Origin: Lacicoccus halitifaciens
GTDB taxonomy: Bacteria; Bacillota; Bacilli; Staphylococcales; Salinicoccaceae
Direction of reading: 5' to 3'
Length of the DNA stretch: 64,000 bases
Assembly: GCF_040544485.1 (NCBI RefSeq)
Contig: NZ_JBDZDV010000005.1
Location: 163,207-227,206, forward strand
In this document: in pieces, positions 32,862 through 41,284 of the stretch
Numbering within the stretch: position 1 is the first letter of the stretch
Layout of the letters: each line of letters opens with the position of its first letter
The notes under the pieces: model-generated
The model's input: the letters and a program-made list of their open reading frames with translations, nothing else
Told to the model about the DNA's origin: nothing
Databases searched by the model: none
Program-made: the position numbers and the translations under genes

Positions 32862-33530
32862 TCACTTCTCTGAAAGCCATGTCTCGAACGTATACGACAT
32901 CTCCCAGAAGGCCAGTTCATATTCCTTCGCGATGACGAACTGTTCGATGATCTTCTCCTTCTCATCGTCACTTGCCTTTGCGGCAAGGTCATCCAGGAGA
33001 TCGATCATCTCCTCGGTCGACTCCTGGAACCAGTCGCTTGCATACATATTGATCCAGTTCCGGTAAATCTCAGTCTCCGGCGCCGCGTCCTCATACGTTT
33101 TGCCGATATCCGCATACAGCCAGTAGCACGGCAGGATTGCCGAAACAATCTGGGCGAGGCTCCCTGAGAGTGATGCCCTGTAAAGATGTGAAGTGTACGC
33201 ATAGGCCGTCGGTGCAGGTTTGAAGTTCTCCATTTCTTCATCCGTGATGTTCAGAATTTCCGCATGCTCCTTATGCACCGTGAGTTCCGCTTCAGCCGTA
33301 TTCTTCGCTTTTTCCGCAAGGCTCGCCGACACATGGAAATCATCCGCATGTGCCGCAGCAAATGCATGGATCTTACCGTAATGCTTTAAGTAATAAATGT
33401 CCTGCATGATATAGTTCTTGAACGTCTCAAGCGGCAGGTCGCCCTCGACGATCCCCTTCACGAACGGATGGTTCAAACTCTGTTCCCAGCTGTCTTTCGT
33501 CTTCTCCCGCAGCATCTCTGAAAAACTCAT
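32862..33530 (-). CDS. tenA: Thiaminase II (aminopyrimidine aminohydrolase)
   Basis: The 222-residue product hydrolyses formylaminopyrimidine-derived aminopyrimidine to the HMP moiety for thiamine salvage. The catalytic cysteine is Cys135 in 'AILPCYWLY', at the same number as in B. subtilis TenA, and 'LPLETFKNYIMQDIYYL' (about 32-48) and 'YELAFWEMSYTFETW' near the end provide the other active-site residues. ATG 33530 is set by AGGAGG nine bases upstream. The leader carries a TPP riboswitch (33613-33693) and a hairpin that covers the ribosome site (33538-33570), so translation should fall when thiamine pyrophosphate is high. Usual thiM/thiE/thiD partners are not next to it. Confidence 0.94.
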   Translation of the reverse strand: MSFSEMLREKTKDSWEQSLNHPFVKGIVEGDLPLETFKNYIMQDIYYLKHYGKIHAFAAAHADDFHVSASLAEKAKNTAEAELTVHKEHAEILNITDEEMENFKPAPTAYAYTSHLYRASLSGSLAQIVSAILPCYWLYADIGKTYEDAAPETEIYRNWINMYASDWFQESTEEMIDLLDDLAAKASDDEKEKIIEQFVIAKEYELAFWEMSYTFETWLSEK

Positions 33531-33537
33531 AAAAAAA

Positions 33538-33570
33538 TTCCTCCTGTTGATGATATTCACAACGGAGGAA
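33538..33570 (-). promoter_or_regulatory. Hairpin that sequesters the tenA ribosome binding site
   Basis: On the minus strand TTCCTCC and GTTG pair with CAAC and GGAGGAA across a 10-base loop, and the right arm is the AGGAGG used for tenA. It lies directly between the TPP aptamer and the start codon, so it is the likely expression platform acting on translation. Confidence 0.7.
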
Positions 33571-33612
33571 AGGGGCATGCCCTTATATTAAATCGTTCAT
33601 AATAATCGGCGA

Positions 33613-33693
33613 TTTCCACTTCCCTCCGCTGGTATTAACCAGATCAGGTTCAAAGGGTACTTCTCAAGCCGTAAAGGCTGCCCCCAGCTGAAA
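33613..33693 (-). promoter_or_regulatory. TPP riboswitch (THI element)
   Basis: Read on the minus strand the conserved core ACCCTTTGAACCTGATCTGG (33636-33655) and ACCAGCGGAGGGAAG follow a GCTTGAGAAGTA element, the signature of the TPP aptamer. P1 can form from TTTCAGCT (33686-33693) and AGTGGAAA (33613-33620). It precedes tenA only. Confidence 0.95.
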
Positions 33694-33712
33694 CATATTC
33701 GGTTATACTGCC

Positions 33713-33741
33713 AATATACATGAGTCAGGCAAATAGTTCAA
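33713..33741 (-). promoter_or_regulatory. Sigma-A promoter for the riboswitch-tenA transcript
   Basis: TTGAAC, a 17-base spacer and TATATT are found on the minus strand. Transcription would start near 33706, some 13 bases before the aptamer's P1 stem. Confidence 0.75.
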
Positions 33742-33787
33742 AAAATAGTTTGTTTTTTGAATAAAGTGCATCTTGTACTTCATTTTA

Positions 33788-34593
33788 TTAAACCCTCATA
33801 TTTTTCAGCAAAAACACTAAAGAGATCAGACAACCTAAAGCGATAGGTCCCCACAGTGTCAGCTCGATGATACTATCTGAAGCGCCAGTTCGAAATCCGT
33901 TCACAGTGGCTGCAGACAATGCAGTCAGATAAACAGCACTCTTAACATTCCATATCACTGCCAGCACATAACCCCACGGCCGGCGTTTCCAAAGCCAGAC
34001 AGCTCCGAGAAGACCGAGTGAAACGGTTAATGATAAATCTAATGCAGAGACTATATTTGTAGATTGCTCCAATCGGATGAGCAACTCAGGAACCTCTCCG
34101 GTAAAAATGTATTCCAACGCTAAAGAGATGTGGAAAGCACCCAGCAGCAACGCTACAATCGCCATATAAACGCTGATTTTTTCACAGGGGTCCGGCGATG
34201 AAATTGCTCTTTAACAACTTTTAAATCCAGAGAGGATATACTTAAAATGAGAGCAAAAATTAAAAAAGTGAACAGTGCTACATAAATCAAAAAAAGACTG
34301 TTGAATGCTGCACCAAACAAATAAAAAGCGTAATTATAAAGTGCATAAAACAACATTCCCAACCAGACCAGCCTTGCCCGCAGCGACCCACGCTTTAAGA
34401 AAATCATTGATGTAATCAGCACGGGTACGGCAATCAGAAGTGTTACCAGATCATTTCCATACCATCCTGAAGTAACCAAGTGGTTGTCCTGGTACAGGTC
34501 GTCGATAAAAAGCCCTGCAGCAGAGCCCAGCACCATTAGAACAACAATAATGACCGAAAGAATGAAAGCAGCATTTTTTCTTTTTCCCTCCAT
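33788..34593 (-). pseudogene. Multi-pass membrane protein broken by a one-base frameshift
   Basis: Two adjacent reading frames join into one protein of about 268 residues. The first part (34593 down to about 34177) has three or four membrane helices ('SVIIVVLMVLGSAAGLFI', 'FLIYVALFTFLIFALI') and ends 'HRRTPVKK'. One extra A in the six-base A tract of the coding strand (plus T6, 34177-34182) would continue in frame as 'ISVYMAIVALLLGAFH', the second part, which has four more helices and ends at 33788. As it stands the first frame reaches a stop after a 7-residue tail. Causes may be a true mutation, a sequencing error, or slippage at the A tract. I do not recognise the family. The start at 34593 is uncertain (GGGGGG directly precedes it); GTG 34629 is an alternative. 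Confidence 0.75.
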
Positions 34594-34682
34594 CCCCCCA
34601 ATATATCTCTTCAGATTTATTGTACCCACTCCCCAGCATCCTAATATCCTGAAGCGGGTGCGTCAGAATCAAATTTATAAAA

Positions 34683-34719
34683 ATTCCTCCTGTCAGTCGA
34701 AATGACTGACAGGAGGAAT
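34683..34719 (-). terminator. Strong terminator after the YwqK-like gene
   Basis: Sixteen-base perfect arms (ATTCCTCCTGTCAGTC and its complement) with a 5-base loop run into TTTTTATAA on the minus strand. It ends the unit that begins with dagK or the nucleotidase gene. Confidence 0.92.
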
Positions 34720-34802
34720 GAACTTCATATTATAGGACTTGCCGGTCGAAACCTGGTTGATCACTTTACTTCTCATCCTTGTATCAATCAGATGATGCAC
34801 CT

Positions 34803-35048
34803 TCACTTCTTGTCCCGGTTCGTCGTCTTGTACTGTTCACCTTTACTGTCATAAGTGATCCACTCACCGACGGGTTCACCTTCTTCAAAATGCCCTGAGC
34901 GTTTGATTGTGCCGTCCACCCTGTACCACTCCCAGTAACCGTCCGGCTGGCCGTCAATGATCTTCCCCTTCGACCATATTGAGTTGCCGTCCGCATGATA
35001 CTTGATCGTATAGCCGTCGATCACTTCTGATTTCTTCTTTTTGACCAT
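34803..35048 (-). CDS. Small MORN/YwqK-like repeat protein
   Basis: The 81-residue product contains two YwqK-type repeats, G-x3-G-x-W-x2-Y: 'QPDGYWEWYRVDG' and 'EPVGEWITYDSKG', after a basic start. These repeats occur in proteins annotated as YwqK antitoxins and in other MORN-like proteins. No toxin gene (YwqJ-type deaminase) lies beside it, so I do not call a toxin-antitoxin pair. The ATG at 35048 follows AAGGAGG with 8-base spacing. It follows the GNAT gene by 13 bases and is probably the last gene of that transcription unit. Confidence 0.75.
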   Translation of the reverse strand: MVKKKKSEVIDGYTIKYHADGNSIWSKGKIIDGQPDGYWEWYRVDGTIKRSGHFEEGEPVGEWITYDSKGEQYKTTNRDKK

Positions 35049-35061
35049 GTCCCATCCTCCT

Positions 35062-35601
35062 TCACAACTTCTTACCGAAGAAAATATCCGGTCTGCCCGG
35101 CCCGTTCGCATCCGGCATGACGCCGATGATCTTATAGCCCATCTTCACATAAAACCCTGCCTGATGCGTGCCGGGGTCGAACTCTGCAAGTTTTGACGGC
35201 AGGTCGTCATACAAATCGGCATCTGCCAGAGAGGTCTCTCCTTCTTCACCCTCATCATCCGCACCAAGCCAGATGGTGAGTCCGCCCTGTTCCCTTGCGG
35301 CTTTTTCCAGTGCTTCGACGATTGCACGGCCGGTTCCTTTGTCCTGATGTTTTTCACTAACAGCCAGCGGATGAAGCTCAAAGACATTACCGTCGTATTC
35401 AGGCGCAAGAATACCGCCCCATCCCAGGACTTCGTCCCCTTCCACAGCAGCGAGCAGCGTGTTTTCAGGGATGAGGAGTTCTTTTATTTCTTCCATGGCG
35501 TCTTTAAGTGTCGGATAGCCGATATTCAAAGTGTCCGTCAAGATCTCTGCAGCCTGGTTCAGCTGTGAGTCATTCAGTTTGGCCATATCCATGATTTCCA
35601 T
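35062..35601 (-). CDS. GNAT-family N-acetyltransferase
   Basis: The 179-residue product shows the GNAT fold: 'LLAAVEGDEVLGWGGIL' (strands 2-4), then the acetyl-CoA motif 'VSEKHQDKGTGRAIVEALEKAA' near residues 78-98, where the usual Q/R-x2-G-x-G/A becomes Q-D-K-G-T-G-R. Between motif A and B is an acidic insert 'GADDEGEEGETSLADADLYDD' of a kind seen in a subset of firmicute acetyltransferases. ATG 35601 is chosen with AGGTG upstream; starts at 35610 and 35607 are alternatives. It overlaps closely with the rlmCD stop (35611). The substrate is unknown. Confidence 0.82.
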   Translation of the reverse strand: MEIMDMAKLNDSQLNQAAEILTDTLNIGYPTLKDAMEEIKELLIPENTLLAAVEGDEVLGWGGILAPEYDGNVFELHPLAVSEKHQDKGTGRAIVEALEKAAREQGGLTIWLGADDEGEEGETSLADADLYDDLPSKLAEFDPGTHQAGFYVKMGYKIIGVMPDANGPGRPDIFFGKKL

Positions 35602-35610
35602 ACGCATCAC

Positions 35611-36975
35611 CTACTCGTTTTTCGTGAGCACAGTCACCGCTTCAATATGGTTCGTCTGCGGGAACAGGTCGACGGGTGTGACGGGGCTCACCTTATATCC
35701 GCCCTCTCCGCTCAATATCTTCAAGTCCCGCTGCAGCGTGCTCGGGTTGCATGATATATAGACGATTTTTTCAGGTGACACGTCGATCAGGCTCTGAAGG
35801 AAGTCTTCATGGCAGCCTTTCCTCGGCGGGTCGACGAATACGACATCGGGCTGGACGCCGTCGGCGACGAGCCGCTTCATCACTTCTTCAGACTTGCCGA
35901 GATGGTATTCGGCATTTTTGATGCCGTTCAGCTGCGCATTCTCCCTCGCATCTTCAACCGCAGAGTCGACGACTTCGATGCCGATGAGTTTCTTTACATG
36001 ATCCGCCGCGACCTGGCCGATGGTGCCGATGCCGCAGTATGTGTCGACGATGGTCTCATCGCCTTTCAAGTCTGCGAGCTTCAATGCCTCGGTGTACAGC
36101 TTTTCAGTCTGCTCATGGTTCACCTGATAGAACGAGCGGGCACGTATTTTGAACTTTTTGCCAAGCAGCTCATCGGTGATGTATTCACTGCCGTAGAGCA
36201 CTTTTGTTTCTGAACCGTAGATCACATTGGTCTTATCCATATTGAAGTTCTGCACGACGCTTGTGATCATTGGGAATTTTTCCACAAGAATCTGGATGAT
36301 GCCGCTGAACGGATTTTTACGGCCGTTCGTGATGAAGCCCACCTGCACTTCGGAATCATCATGATTCGAACGGATGATCAGATGGCGCAGCAGTCCCTTA
36401 TGCTTATTTTCATCGTAAATAGAGATCTCGAACGTCTTAAGGAGCTCCCGTACTTCATTCATGATGTCGTTATGGATATCCTTTTGGATGTAACAGTGTT
36501 TGATGTCGATCACATCATGGCTCCTCGGCCTGTAGAGCCCGATCCTGATTTCGCCGTCCACTTTCTGAACTGGCATCTGTGACTTGTTCCGGTAATAAAG
36601 CGGCTGTTCCATGCCGATCGTGTCATGGATATCGACGCCGAGGCGGGCCTGGCGGTTGATGTCCGCTTCGACCGCGCCTTTCTTGAACCCTTTCTGTTCG
36701 GCATAGCTCAAAGGCTGAATCTGGCAGCCGCCGCACTGGTAGTAGTATTCGCACGGCGGGATGATGCGTTCATTGGATGGTTCGATGACCTTGATCATCC
36801 TGCCGAAACCGAACTTTTTATTCGTCTTGATCACTTTGAATTCTATCTTTTCATCTTTCAATACGTCCTGTATGAAGACCGGATAACCGTCGATTTTAAC
36901 CACGCCGAGTCCCTGATGGGTGTAATCCTCGACCGTACTTGTATAATAACTGTTCTTCGTCACAGATTGCGTCAT
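35611..36975 (-). CDS. rlmCD: 23S rRNA (uracil-5)-methyltransferase RlmD/RlmCD
   Basis: The 454-residue product methylates uracil C5 in 23S rRNA (U747 and/or U1939). It has an N-terminal TRAM domain (residues 10-65), the iron-sulfur cysteines Cys75, Cys81, Cys84 and Cys161, a SAM-binding 'VDTYCGIGTIG' near 310, 'DPPRKGC' near 387 and the catalytic Cys in 'YISCNPSTLQRDL' near residue 415. The start ATG 36975 has GAGGGA upstream. It follows the nucleotidase gene by 12 bases. In firmicutes RlmCD methylates both sites, so this name is preferred to RumA. Close spacing to GNAT and nucleotidase indicates one operon. Confidence 0.93.
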   Translation of the reverse strand: MTQSVTKNSYYTSTVEDYTHQGLGVVKIDGYPVFIQDVLKDEKIEFKVIKTNKKFGFGRMIKVIEPSNERIIPPCEYYYQCGGCQIQPLSYAEQKGFKKGAVEADINRQARLGVDIHDTIGMEQPLYYRNKSQMPVQKVDGEIRIGLYRPRSHDVIDIKHCYIQKDIHNDIMNEVRELLKTFEISIYDENKHKGLLRHLIIRSNHDDSEVQVGFITNGRKNPFSGIIQILVEKFPMITSVVQNFNMDKTNVIYGSETKVLYGSEYITDELLGKKFKIRARSFYQVNHEQTEKLYTEALKLADLKGDETIVDTYCGIGTIGQVAADHVKKLIGIEVVDSAVEDARENAQLNGIKNAEYHLGKSEEVMKRLVADGVQPDVVFVDPPRKGCHEDFLQSLIDVSPEKIVYISCNPSTLQRDLKILSGEGGYKVSPVTPVDLFPQTNHIEAVTVLTKNE

Positions 36976-36987
36976 TTATTATCCCTC

Positions 36988-38754
36988 TTACATTTCAATT
37001 TCGTACCAACTGAATCCATCATCGATTTCCCGGATATGCCTGATCGGCTCATCCTTGATGTACTCCTGCGCCTTCGTCGCGGAAATGAAGTGATACCTGC
37101 CTCCGGGTATGATGGTGATTGGATTTTTAAGCTTGAAGTCAGGTTCTTCCTTCATATATTTAATTACGAGGTCCCGTATCGACTGGTCCGATGCGTGGAG
37201 CACTTCACGCTCCCGCAGGAACGGCGTATATGAGACCCGGTAGTTGTGTGCGGGGATGATGAATTCATCGTCCGGTGCGATTGTCCTGCCTTCATAGGAC
37301 ATGGCGGTGATCCGTTCAGAATCGCTGATCTGCTTCGCTGCACTGCTGTAGCGCGGCGGGCGGCTGATGTCGATCGTATAGTCAAGGTCGATGAACAAGT
37401 CGAAGTTGTAACCCGGGAAGCCTTCCCGGGAGCGGTTCGGATGGAGAAGGTTGTCATCGTCCGGTGACGTGAACTGGGAAGCGCTCCACTCGAGCCATTC
37501 CTTCAAAGTCCGCCCGTCCACTTTGATGATCATGAAGCTGTTCGCATGTTTGTAAAGATCGATCGCATCGCTCAGTGTGAACGGGCCGGCATCGATGACG
37601 GTATAATCATCCGGGCCGTCCCGCCCCGACTTCACCGCGGACGCAAAAGCAAGCACCGGCAGGTCCGGGAGGTTTATTTCTTCCTTGATTTCATGTGTAT
37701 GATGCTTCACCGCCTCGGCCACCGCCTGCACGGAATAGGACGGGGCGACCCTTGAAAAATACGAATGCCAGGCCGTCTCTATCTCACCGAATTCGGTGCT
37801 CAGGAATTTGAGCACTTTCCTGTGGTGCCCTTCATACTTTTCGAGCAGCCGGACAGAAGGCGTGATCTTCGCAGCCTCGATCAGCTGCGCCTTAGAATCG
37901 GTGATGGTGAACTCGTCCTTCATATCGATTTCAAATGACAGTTTGCCGAGATGGCTCGCCGAAACGTCTGGCTGGACCATCGGCACACCGTTCACCGTCC
38001 CTTTGACGATATCGAGTGTGCTTACATCGATTTCATAGCTGTCATGCGGGAAGAGTTCATGCGTATGACCGAAGACGATCCCGTCGATATCCTTCAGGAA
38101 CGTCATGAGGAGCGTCTGGTTTTCCCCGAACTTCTCAAGGTCATCCTTCGCACGGCTCATCCCCGAGTGCGACAGCAGTATCACCATATCCGCACCTTCC
38201 GCCTTCAGTGCGGCGACTTCGCGGTCGATCGAGTCCTGCATCGGATCAACGTCGACCCTGCCTTCAAGGTTCTGCTTGTCCCACTTCATGATCTGCGTCG
38301 GAACCGCACTCACAAACCCGATCCTGAGCGCCCCTTCCGGCGTATCATAATCGAGTATCACATTCTTTTTGATTTTGTCACTGAGCGGCGAGTCGAGGAA
38401 TTCGATGTTGGAATTGATGAGCGGTGTTTTTACTTTGCTGTAGACGGCATCCAGATACTCCAGGCCGAAGTTGAATTCATGGTTGCCGAGCCCGATGACG
38501 TCATACATTTCATTCAACTGATCCGCGATCAGCGGGTCTTCGGGGTGTTCGACGTCATAATCGCTCCAGACGTCCCCCTGGAGCAGGTCCCCGTTGTCCA
38601 CCGTGATGACGATTTCATCCGGATGCTCTTTTTTATACTGCTCTATATATGATCTCAGGACCAGCAGGCCCTGGCCTGTGGGTTTATGGTCGAAGTAATT
38701 GTAGGGGTAGATTGCCCCATGGACATCCGAAGTTGCAAAAATAGTCAGCTTCAT
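36988..38754 (-). CDS. Cytoplasmic bifunctional metallophosphoesterase / 5'-nucleotidase
   Basis: The 588-residue product has the calcineurin-like metal motifs near its start: 'DVHGAI' (residues 9-14), 'NGDLLQGD' near 53, 'GNHEFN' near 93 and 'GHTHELF' near 233, then a 5'-nucleotidase C-terminal domain from about 335. It has no signal peptide or anchor, unlike the secreted UshA/YfkN types, so it is predicted to act in the cytoplasm on nucleotides or cyclic nucleotides. AGGAGG precedes the ATG. It lies between dagK and rlmCD. The position of this gene between the two is not the usual staphylococcal order. Confidence 0.88.
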   Translation of the reverse strand: MKLTIFATSDVHGAIYPYNYFDHKPTGQGLLVLRSYIEQYKKEHPDEIVITVDNGDLLQGDVWSDYDVEHPEDPLIADQLNEMYDVIGLGNHEFNFGLEYLDAVYSKVKTPLINSNIEFLDSPLSDKIKKNVILDYDTPEGALRIGFVSAVPTQIMKWDKQNLEGRVDVDPMQDSIDREVAALKAEGADMVILLSHSGMSRAKDDLEKFGENQTLLMTFLKDIDGIVFGHTHELFPHDSYEIDVSTLDIVKGTVNGVPMVQPDVSASHLGKLSFEIDMKDEFTITDSKAQLIEAAKITPSVRLLEKYEGHHRKVLKFLSTEFGEIETAWHSYFSRVAPSYSVQAVAEAVKHHTHEIKEEINLPDLPVLAFASAVKSGRDGPDDYTVIDAGPFTLSDAIDLYKHANSFMIIKVDGRTLKEWLEWSASQFTSPDDDNLLHPNRSREGFPGYNFDLFIDLDYTIDISRPPRYSSAAKQISDSERITAMSYEGRTIAPDDEFIIPAHNYRVSYTPFLREREVLHASDQSIRDLVIKYMKEEPDFKLKNPITIIPGGRYHFISATKAQEYIKDEPIRHIREIDDGFSWYEIEM

Positions 38755-38781
38755 GTTGACCTCCTGTGGTTAAAGACTAAA

Positions 38782-38808
38782 GAACACAGTGGGTCCCCAC
38801 TGTGCTGC
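38782..38808 (-). terminator. Hairpin after dagK
   Basis: GCACAGTGGGG and CCCACTGTG pair around AC-rich sequence on the minus strand, followed by TTCTTT. It may attenuate transcription into the nucleotidase gene rather than end it. Confidence 0.6.
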
Positions 38809-38810
38809 CG

Positions 38811-39728
38811 TTACATTCCATCATGCATATGTTCTTCATAAAATTCATCGGGCACACGGATCGCGATATGCTGCTGATGATTGACAAAACGCGCAGGCAG
38901 AAGCCCGCCGAATTCCCCATCCAGGTTCAGCTGCACTTCATCATAGGAAGACACCCTGATGTCGCGTGCTTTCGCGTAATGCACCTTTTCATGGTTGAGG
39001 TGCTCGCCCCGTGCCGCCATCGTCATGATCCGCGCCAGTTCAACCAGGCTCACATCTTCTACGATGAGCAGGGAGAACTTGCCGTCATTGAACTTCGCGT
39101 TCGGCACCAGCTTGTCGAAACCGCCGATGGAGTTCGTGAGTCCGATCAAAAACAGCATGACTTCCCCTTCGAATACATTTTCATCGTATTCGATGCGGAT
39201 GTTCGTGCTTGTGATCTGGGGCAGTATTTCAATCCCCTTGATATAGTACGCCAACGGGCCGAGGATTGCCTTCAGCTTGCTCGGCGCCTCGTAGGAGACT
39301 TCGGTGATTTTGCCGCCGCCTGCGATATTCATGAAATATTTGTTGTTCATCTGGCCGATGTCGACGAACATCGTCCGGCCGTTGATGATCGTCTCCACAG
39401 CGGATTTGATATCGCTTGGGATATACAAAGCGGAGGCGAAATCGTTCACGGTCCCCATCGGTATGATGCCGAGATGCGGGCGCGCCTCGAAGTCGGCGAT
39501 GCCGTTCAGCACTTCGCTGACCGTGCCGTCCCCGCCGACCGCGATAATCAGATCGAAGCCGAGGTCACATGCGGCCCGTGCCGCCTCCGTCGCATCCCCT
39601 GCACGCGTCGTCGCGTGCGCGCTCGCGATATACCCGCTTCTTTCCAGCTGTATGAGGACATCGGGCAGCTCGTTTTTGAAAGTTTCCCGACCTGATGTCG
39701 GATTATAGATTATCCTCGCAGTTTTCAT
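38811..39728 (-). CDS. dagK: Diacylglycerol kinase, soluble DgkB type
   Basis: The 305-residue product phosphorylates diacylglycerol released in lipoteichoic-acid synthesis, returning it to phosphatidate. The DAGK catalytic region shows 'IIYNPTSGRETFKNELPDVL' at the start, 'IIAVGGDGTVSEVLNGI' near 58-74 and 'LGIIPMGTVNDFASAL' near 84-99, which are the ATP and metal motifs of DgkB. GGAG lies before the ATG at 39728. It is the first gene of the dagK-nucleotidase-rlmCD group; dagK and rlmCD are also adjacent in S. aureus near gatB. Confidence 0.94.
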   Translation of the reverse strand: MKTARIIYNPTSGRETFKNELPDVLIQLERSGYIASAHATTRAGDATEAARAACDLGFDLIIAVGGDGTVSEVLNGIADFEARPHLGIIPMGTVNDFASALYIPSDIKSAVETIINGRTMFVDIGQMNNKYFMNIAGGGKITEVSYEAPSKLKAILGPLAYYIKGIEILPQITSTNIRIEYDENVFEGEVMLFLIGLTNSIGGFDKLVPNAKFNDGKFSLLIVEDVSLVELARIMTMAARGEHLNHEKVHYAKARDIRVSSYDEVQLNLDGEFGGLLPARFVNHQQHIAIRVPDEFYEEHMHDGM

Positions 39729-39823
39729 TTCTTTCTCCTACTCGTTTTAGAATAAAGTGATCCAGGTCCTGTTGTTGAAAGAAATATCACCTTCGATAAA
39801 ACCGGTCGGCATGCCGGCGGGAA

Positions 39824-40333
39824 CTAAACACCTTTTAAATCTGCAGCACTTTCCAGCAGGTTGGAAAAAAACTGCTTCTTTTCTTTTTGGTATTGTTCTT
39901 CATTTATCTTCTTTTCTTCGTATCGTTTTTTTAAAGTTTGAAAGCTTTTAAGATACCCTTCGTTCTGTGTGAGCAGTTCTTTGCAGACGAGGATCTGGGA
40001 CTTCTTATTGAGTCCGCGCGGCGTAAAGATGAAGTTCACATTGAACTCGCCGAATTTTCCCCGCGCCACCATCTCATCACTGAAATACTGATTGAAATCC
40101 TCGATGATTTCATAACCTTCAGCGACCAGAATCTCCTTAAGTTCGGACGTATCCGTGATTGTTTTAAGGATGACAAGGACATCGATATCGTTGAAACCTT
40201 TTACTTCCTTGATGCTTGTAGAACCTATGTGATGAACTTCGATGACGTTTTCCCTGAAATGATCCAGCATCTCCATCGATGCTTCCATGTAATGGTGTTT
40301 TGTTATATTATAATATTCATTCATAGTAAGCAT
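39824..40333 (-). CDS. GrpB-family (UPF0157) nucleotidyltransferase-like protein
   Basis: The 169-residue product contains the GrpB pattern 'VIEVHHIGSTSIKEVKGFNDIDVLV' (residues 30-54), where HIGSTS and D-I-D match the G-S and D-x-D of the nucleotidyltransferase fold. A long charged helix 'YLKSFQTLKKRYEEKKINEEQYQ' ends it. GrpB family members have no clear function; a nucleotidyltransferase activity is possible. The ATG at 40333 has AAGGATG 8 bases upstream; ATG 40324 is an alternative. It is divergent from the exported protein gene at 40460. Confidence 0.8.
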   Translation of the reverse strand: MLTMNEYYNITKHHYMEASMEMLDHFRENVIEVHHIGSTSIKEVKGFNDIDVLVILKTITDTSELKEILVAEGYEIIEDFNQYFSDEMVARGKFGEFNVNFIFTPRGLNKKSQILVCKELLTQNEGYLKSFQTLKKRYEEKKINEEQYQKEKKQFFSNLLESAADLKGV

Positions 40334-40459
40334 ATATATTCATCCTTATATATTATCAATCAAAATCATTTTGTGTATAATATAGTATGATATCTCTTTA
40401 TTTTACATATTATATCACAGAAACATCAGAATAATATACACACATTCCAGGAGGACCTC

Positions 40460-41236
40460 ATGAAGAAAATATTATTGGTTGTTGCTTTAATTCTATTTGC
40501 CGGCGGGCTGTATGTCAATTTTATGGCAGGGCCGTCCGCAGAACAGTCGGACTCAATGGATGAGGCGGAACCCGCAGAAGACATCGCCGGAGATGATGCA
40601 GAAGAGCAGGAAGAGGCTCCGGAAGATGACAGTGGAAGCGCCGAAGAGACCGAACATGAAGAAGCGGCTGCAGAAGAGTCCGATCCTGAAGTTGCTTTCA
40701 ACCAGGAAAGTTTGGATGAACTGCATGAAGAAGCGGTCGAAAACAATGAGGCCTTGATCATCGATGTGCTCCTCCCGGACTATTACAGTGATGATTTCAC
40801 GGAGAATCTGGAGGATGAATTCGGGACGGAGACGATCCAGTTCAACAGGCTCACGCTTGATGCGAACACTACGGAACTGAGTGAGGTGGGCGTCAATGAA
40901 AACAGTGATGCGGTCATCATCGATGCGCTGCAGATCCGGGACTACGATGACGGCGTGGAACGCGACCTGGAGGCACTCAGCGTCGCCTACAGAAACGTCT
41001 ACGATAACGATAAAGTTGTTTTCCTGCTCGGCAACCCGAATGTGGATCCAAGCAGTGATTTAGAATCCGTCCTCTCGGAAGATGAGGCCTACTTCGCCGG
41101 AAACGACTATTACTATATCGACAATCAGGATGTGCGGGTCGAAGATTCTTATGATGAAGACGAAGAAGTGATGGCTCCGGCAGTTGAAAATGAAGTCACC
41201 CGGAACATATATGATTATTTGATCAGTGAATCATGA
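40460..41236 (+). CDS. Exported or membrane-anchored acidic protein
   Basis: The 258-residue product has an N-terminal hydrophobic segment (residues 3-22) without a lipobox, so it is anchored or secreted. Residues 27-76 are an extremely acidic low-complexity linker (Glu/Asp/Ala/Ser). A folded domain of about 160 residues follows, with 'ALIIDVLLPDYYSDDFTENL' and 'VVFLLGNPNVDPSSDLESVL', which resembles a shrunken SGNH-hydrolase-like alternation of strands and helices but lacks visible catalytic Ser and His. I do not assign function. AGGAGG precedes the ATG. Terminator at 41240-41264. Confidence 0.8.
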   Translation: MKKILLVVALILFAGGLYVNFMAGPSAEQSDSMDEAEPAEDIAGDDAEEQEEAPEDDSGSAEETEHEEAAAEESDPEVAFNQESLDELHEEAVENNEALIIDVLLPDYYSDDFTENLEDEFGTETIQFNRLTLDANTTELSEVGVNENSDAVIIDALQIRDYDDGVERDLEALSVAYRNVYDNDKVVFLLGNPNVDPSSDLESVLSEDEAYFAGNDYYYIDNQDVRVEDSYDEDEEVMAPAVENEVTRNIYDYLISES

Positions 41237-41239
41237 TTG

Positions 41240-41264
41240 AAGCGGCCCCGGCCGCTTTTTTGTT
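41240..41264 (+). terminator. Terminator of the acidic exported protein gene
   Basis: AGCGGCC-CC-GGCCGCT is followed by six T. Confidence 0.9.
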
Positions 41265-41284
41265 TGTCTGGGGACGGGGATGCT

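Noticed and set aside
33788..34629. Two separate small membrane-protein genes
   Set aside because: Their ends overlap at an A tract and one added base fuses them into a continuous membrane protein, so a single broken gene is the simpler reading.
34803..35048. YwqJ-YwqK toxin-antitoxin locus
   Set aside because: Only a short YwqK-like repeat protein is present; no toxin gene is adjacent.
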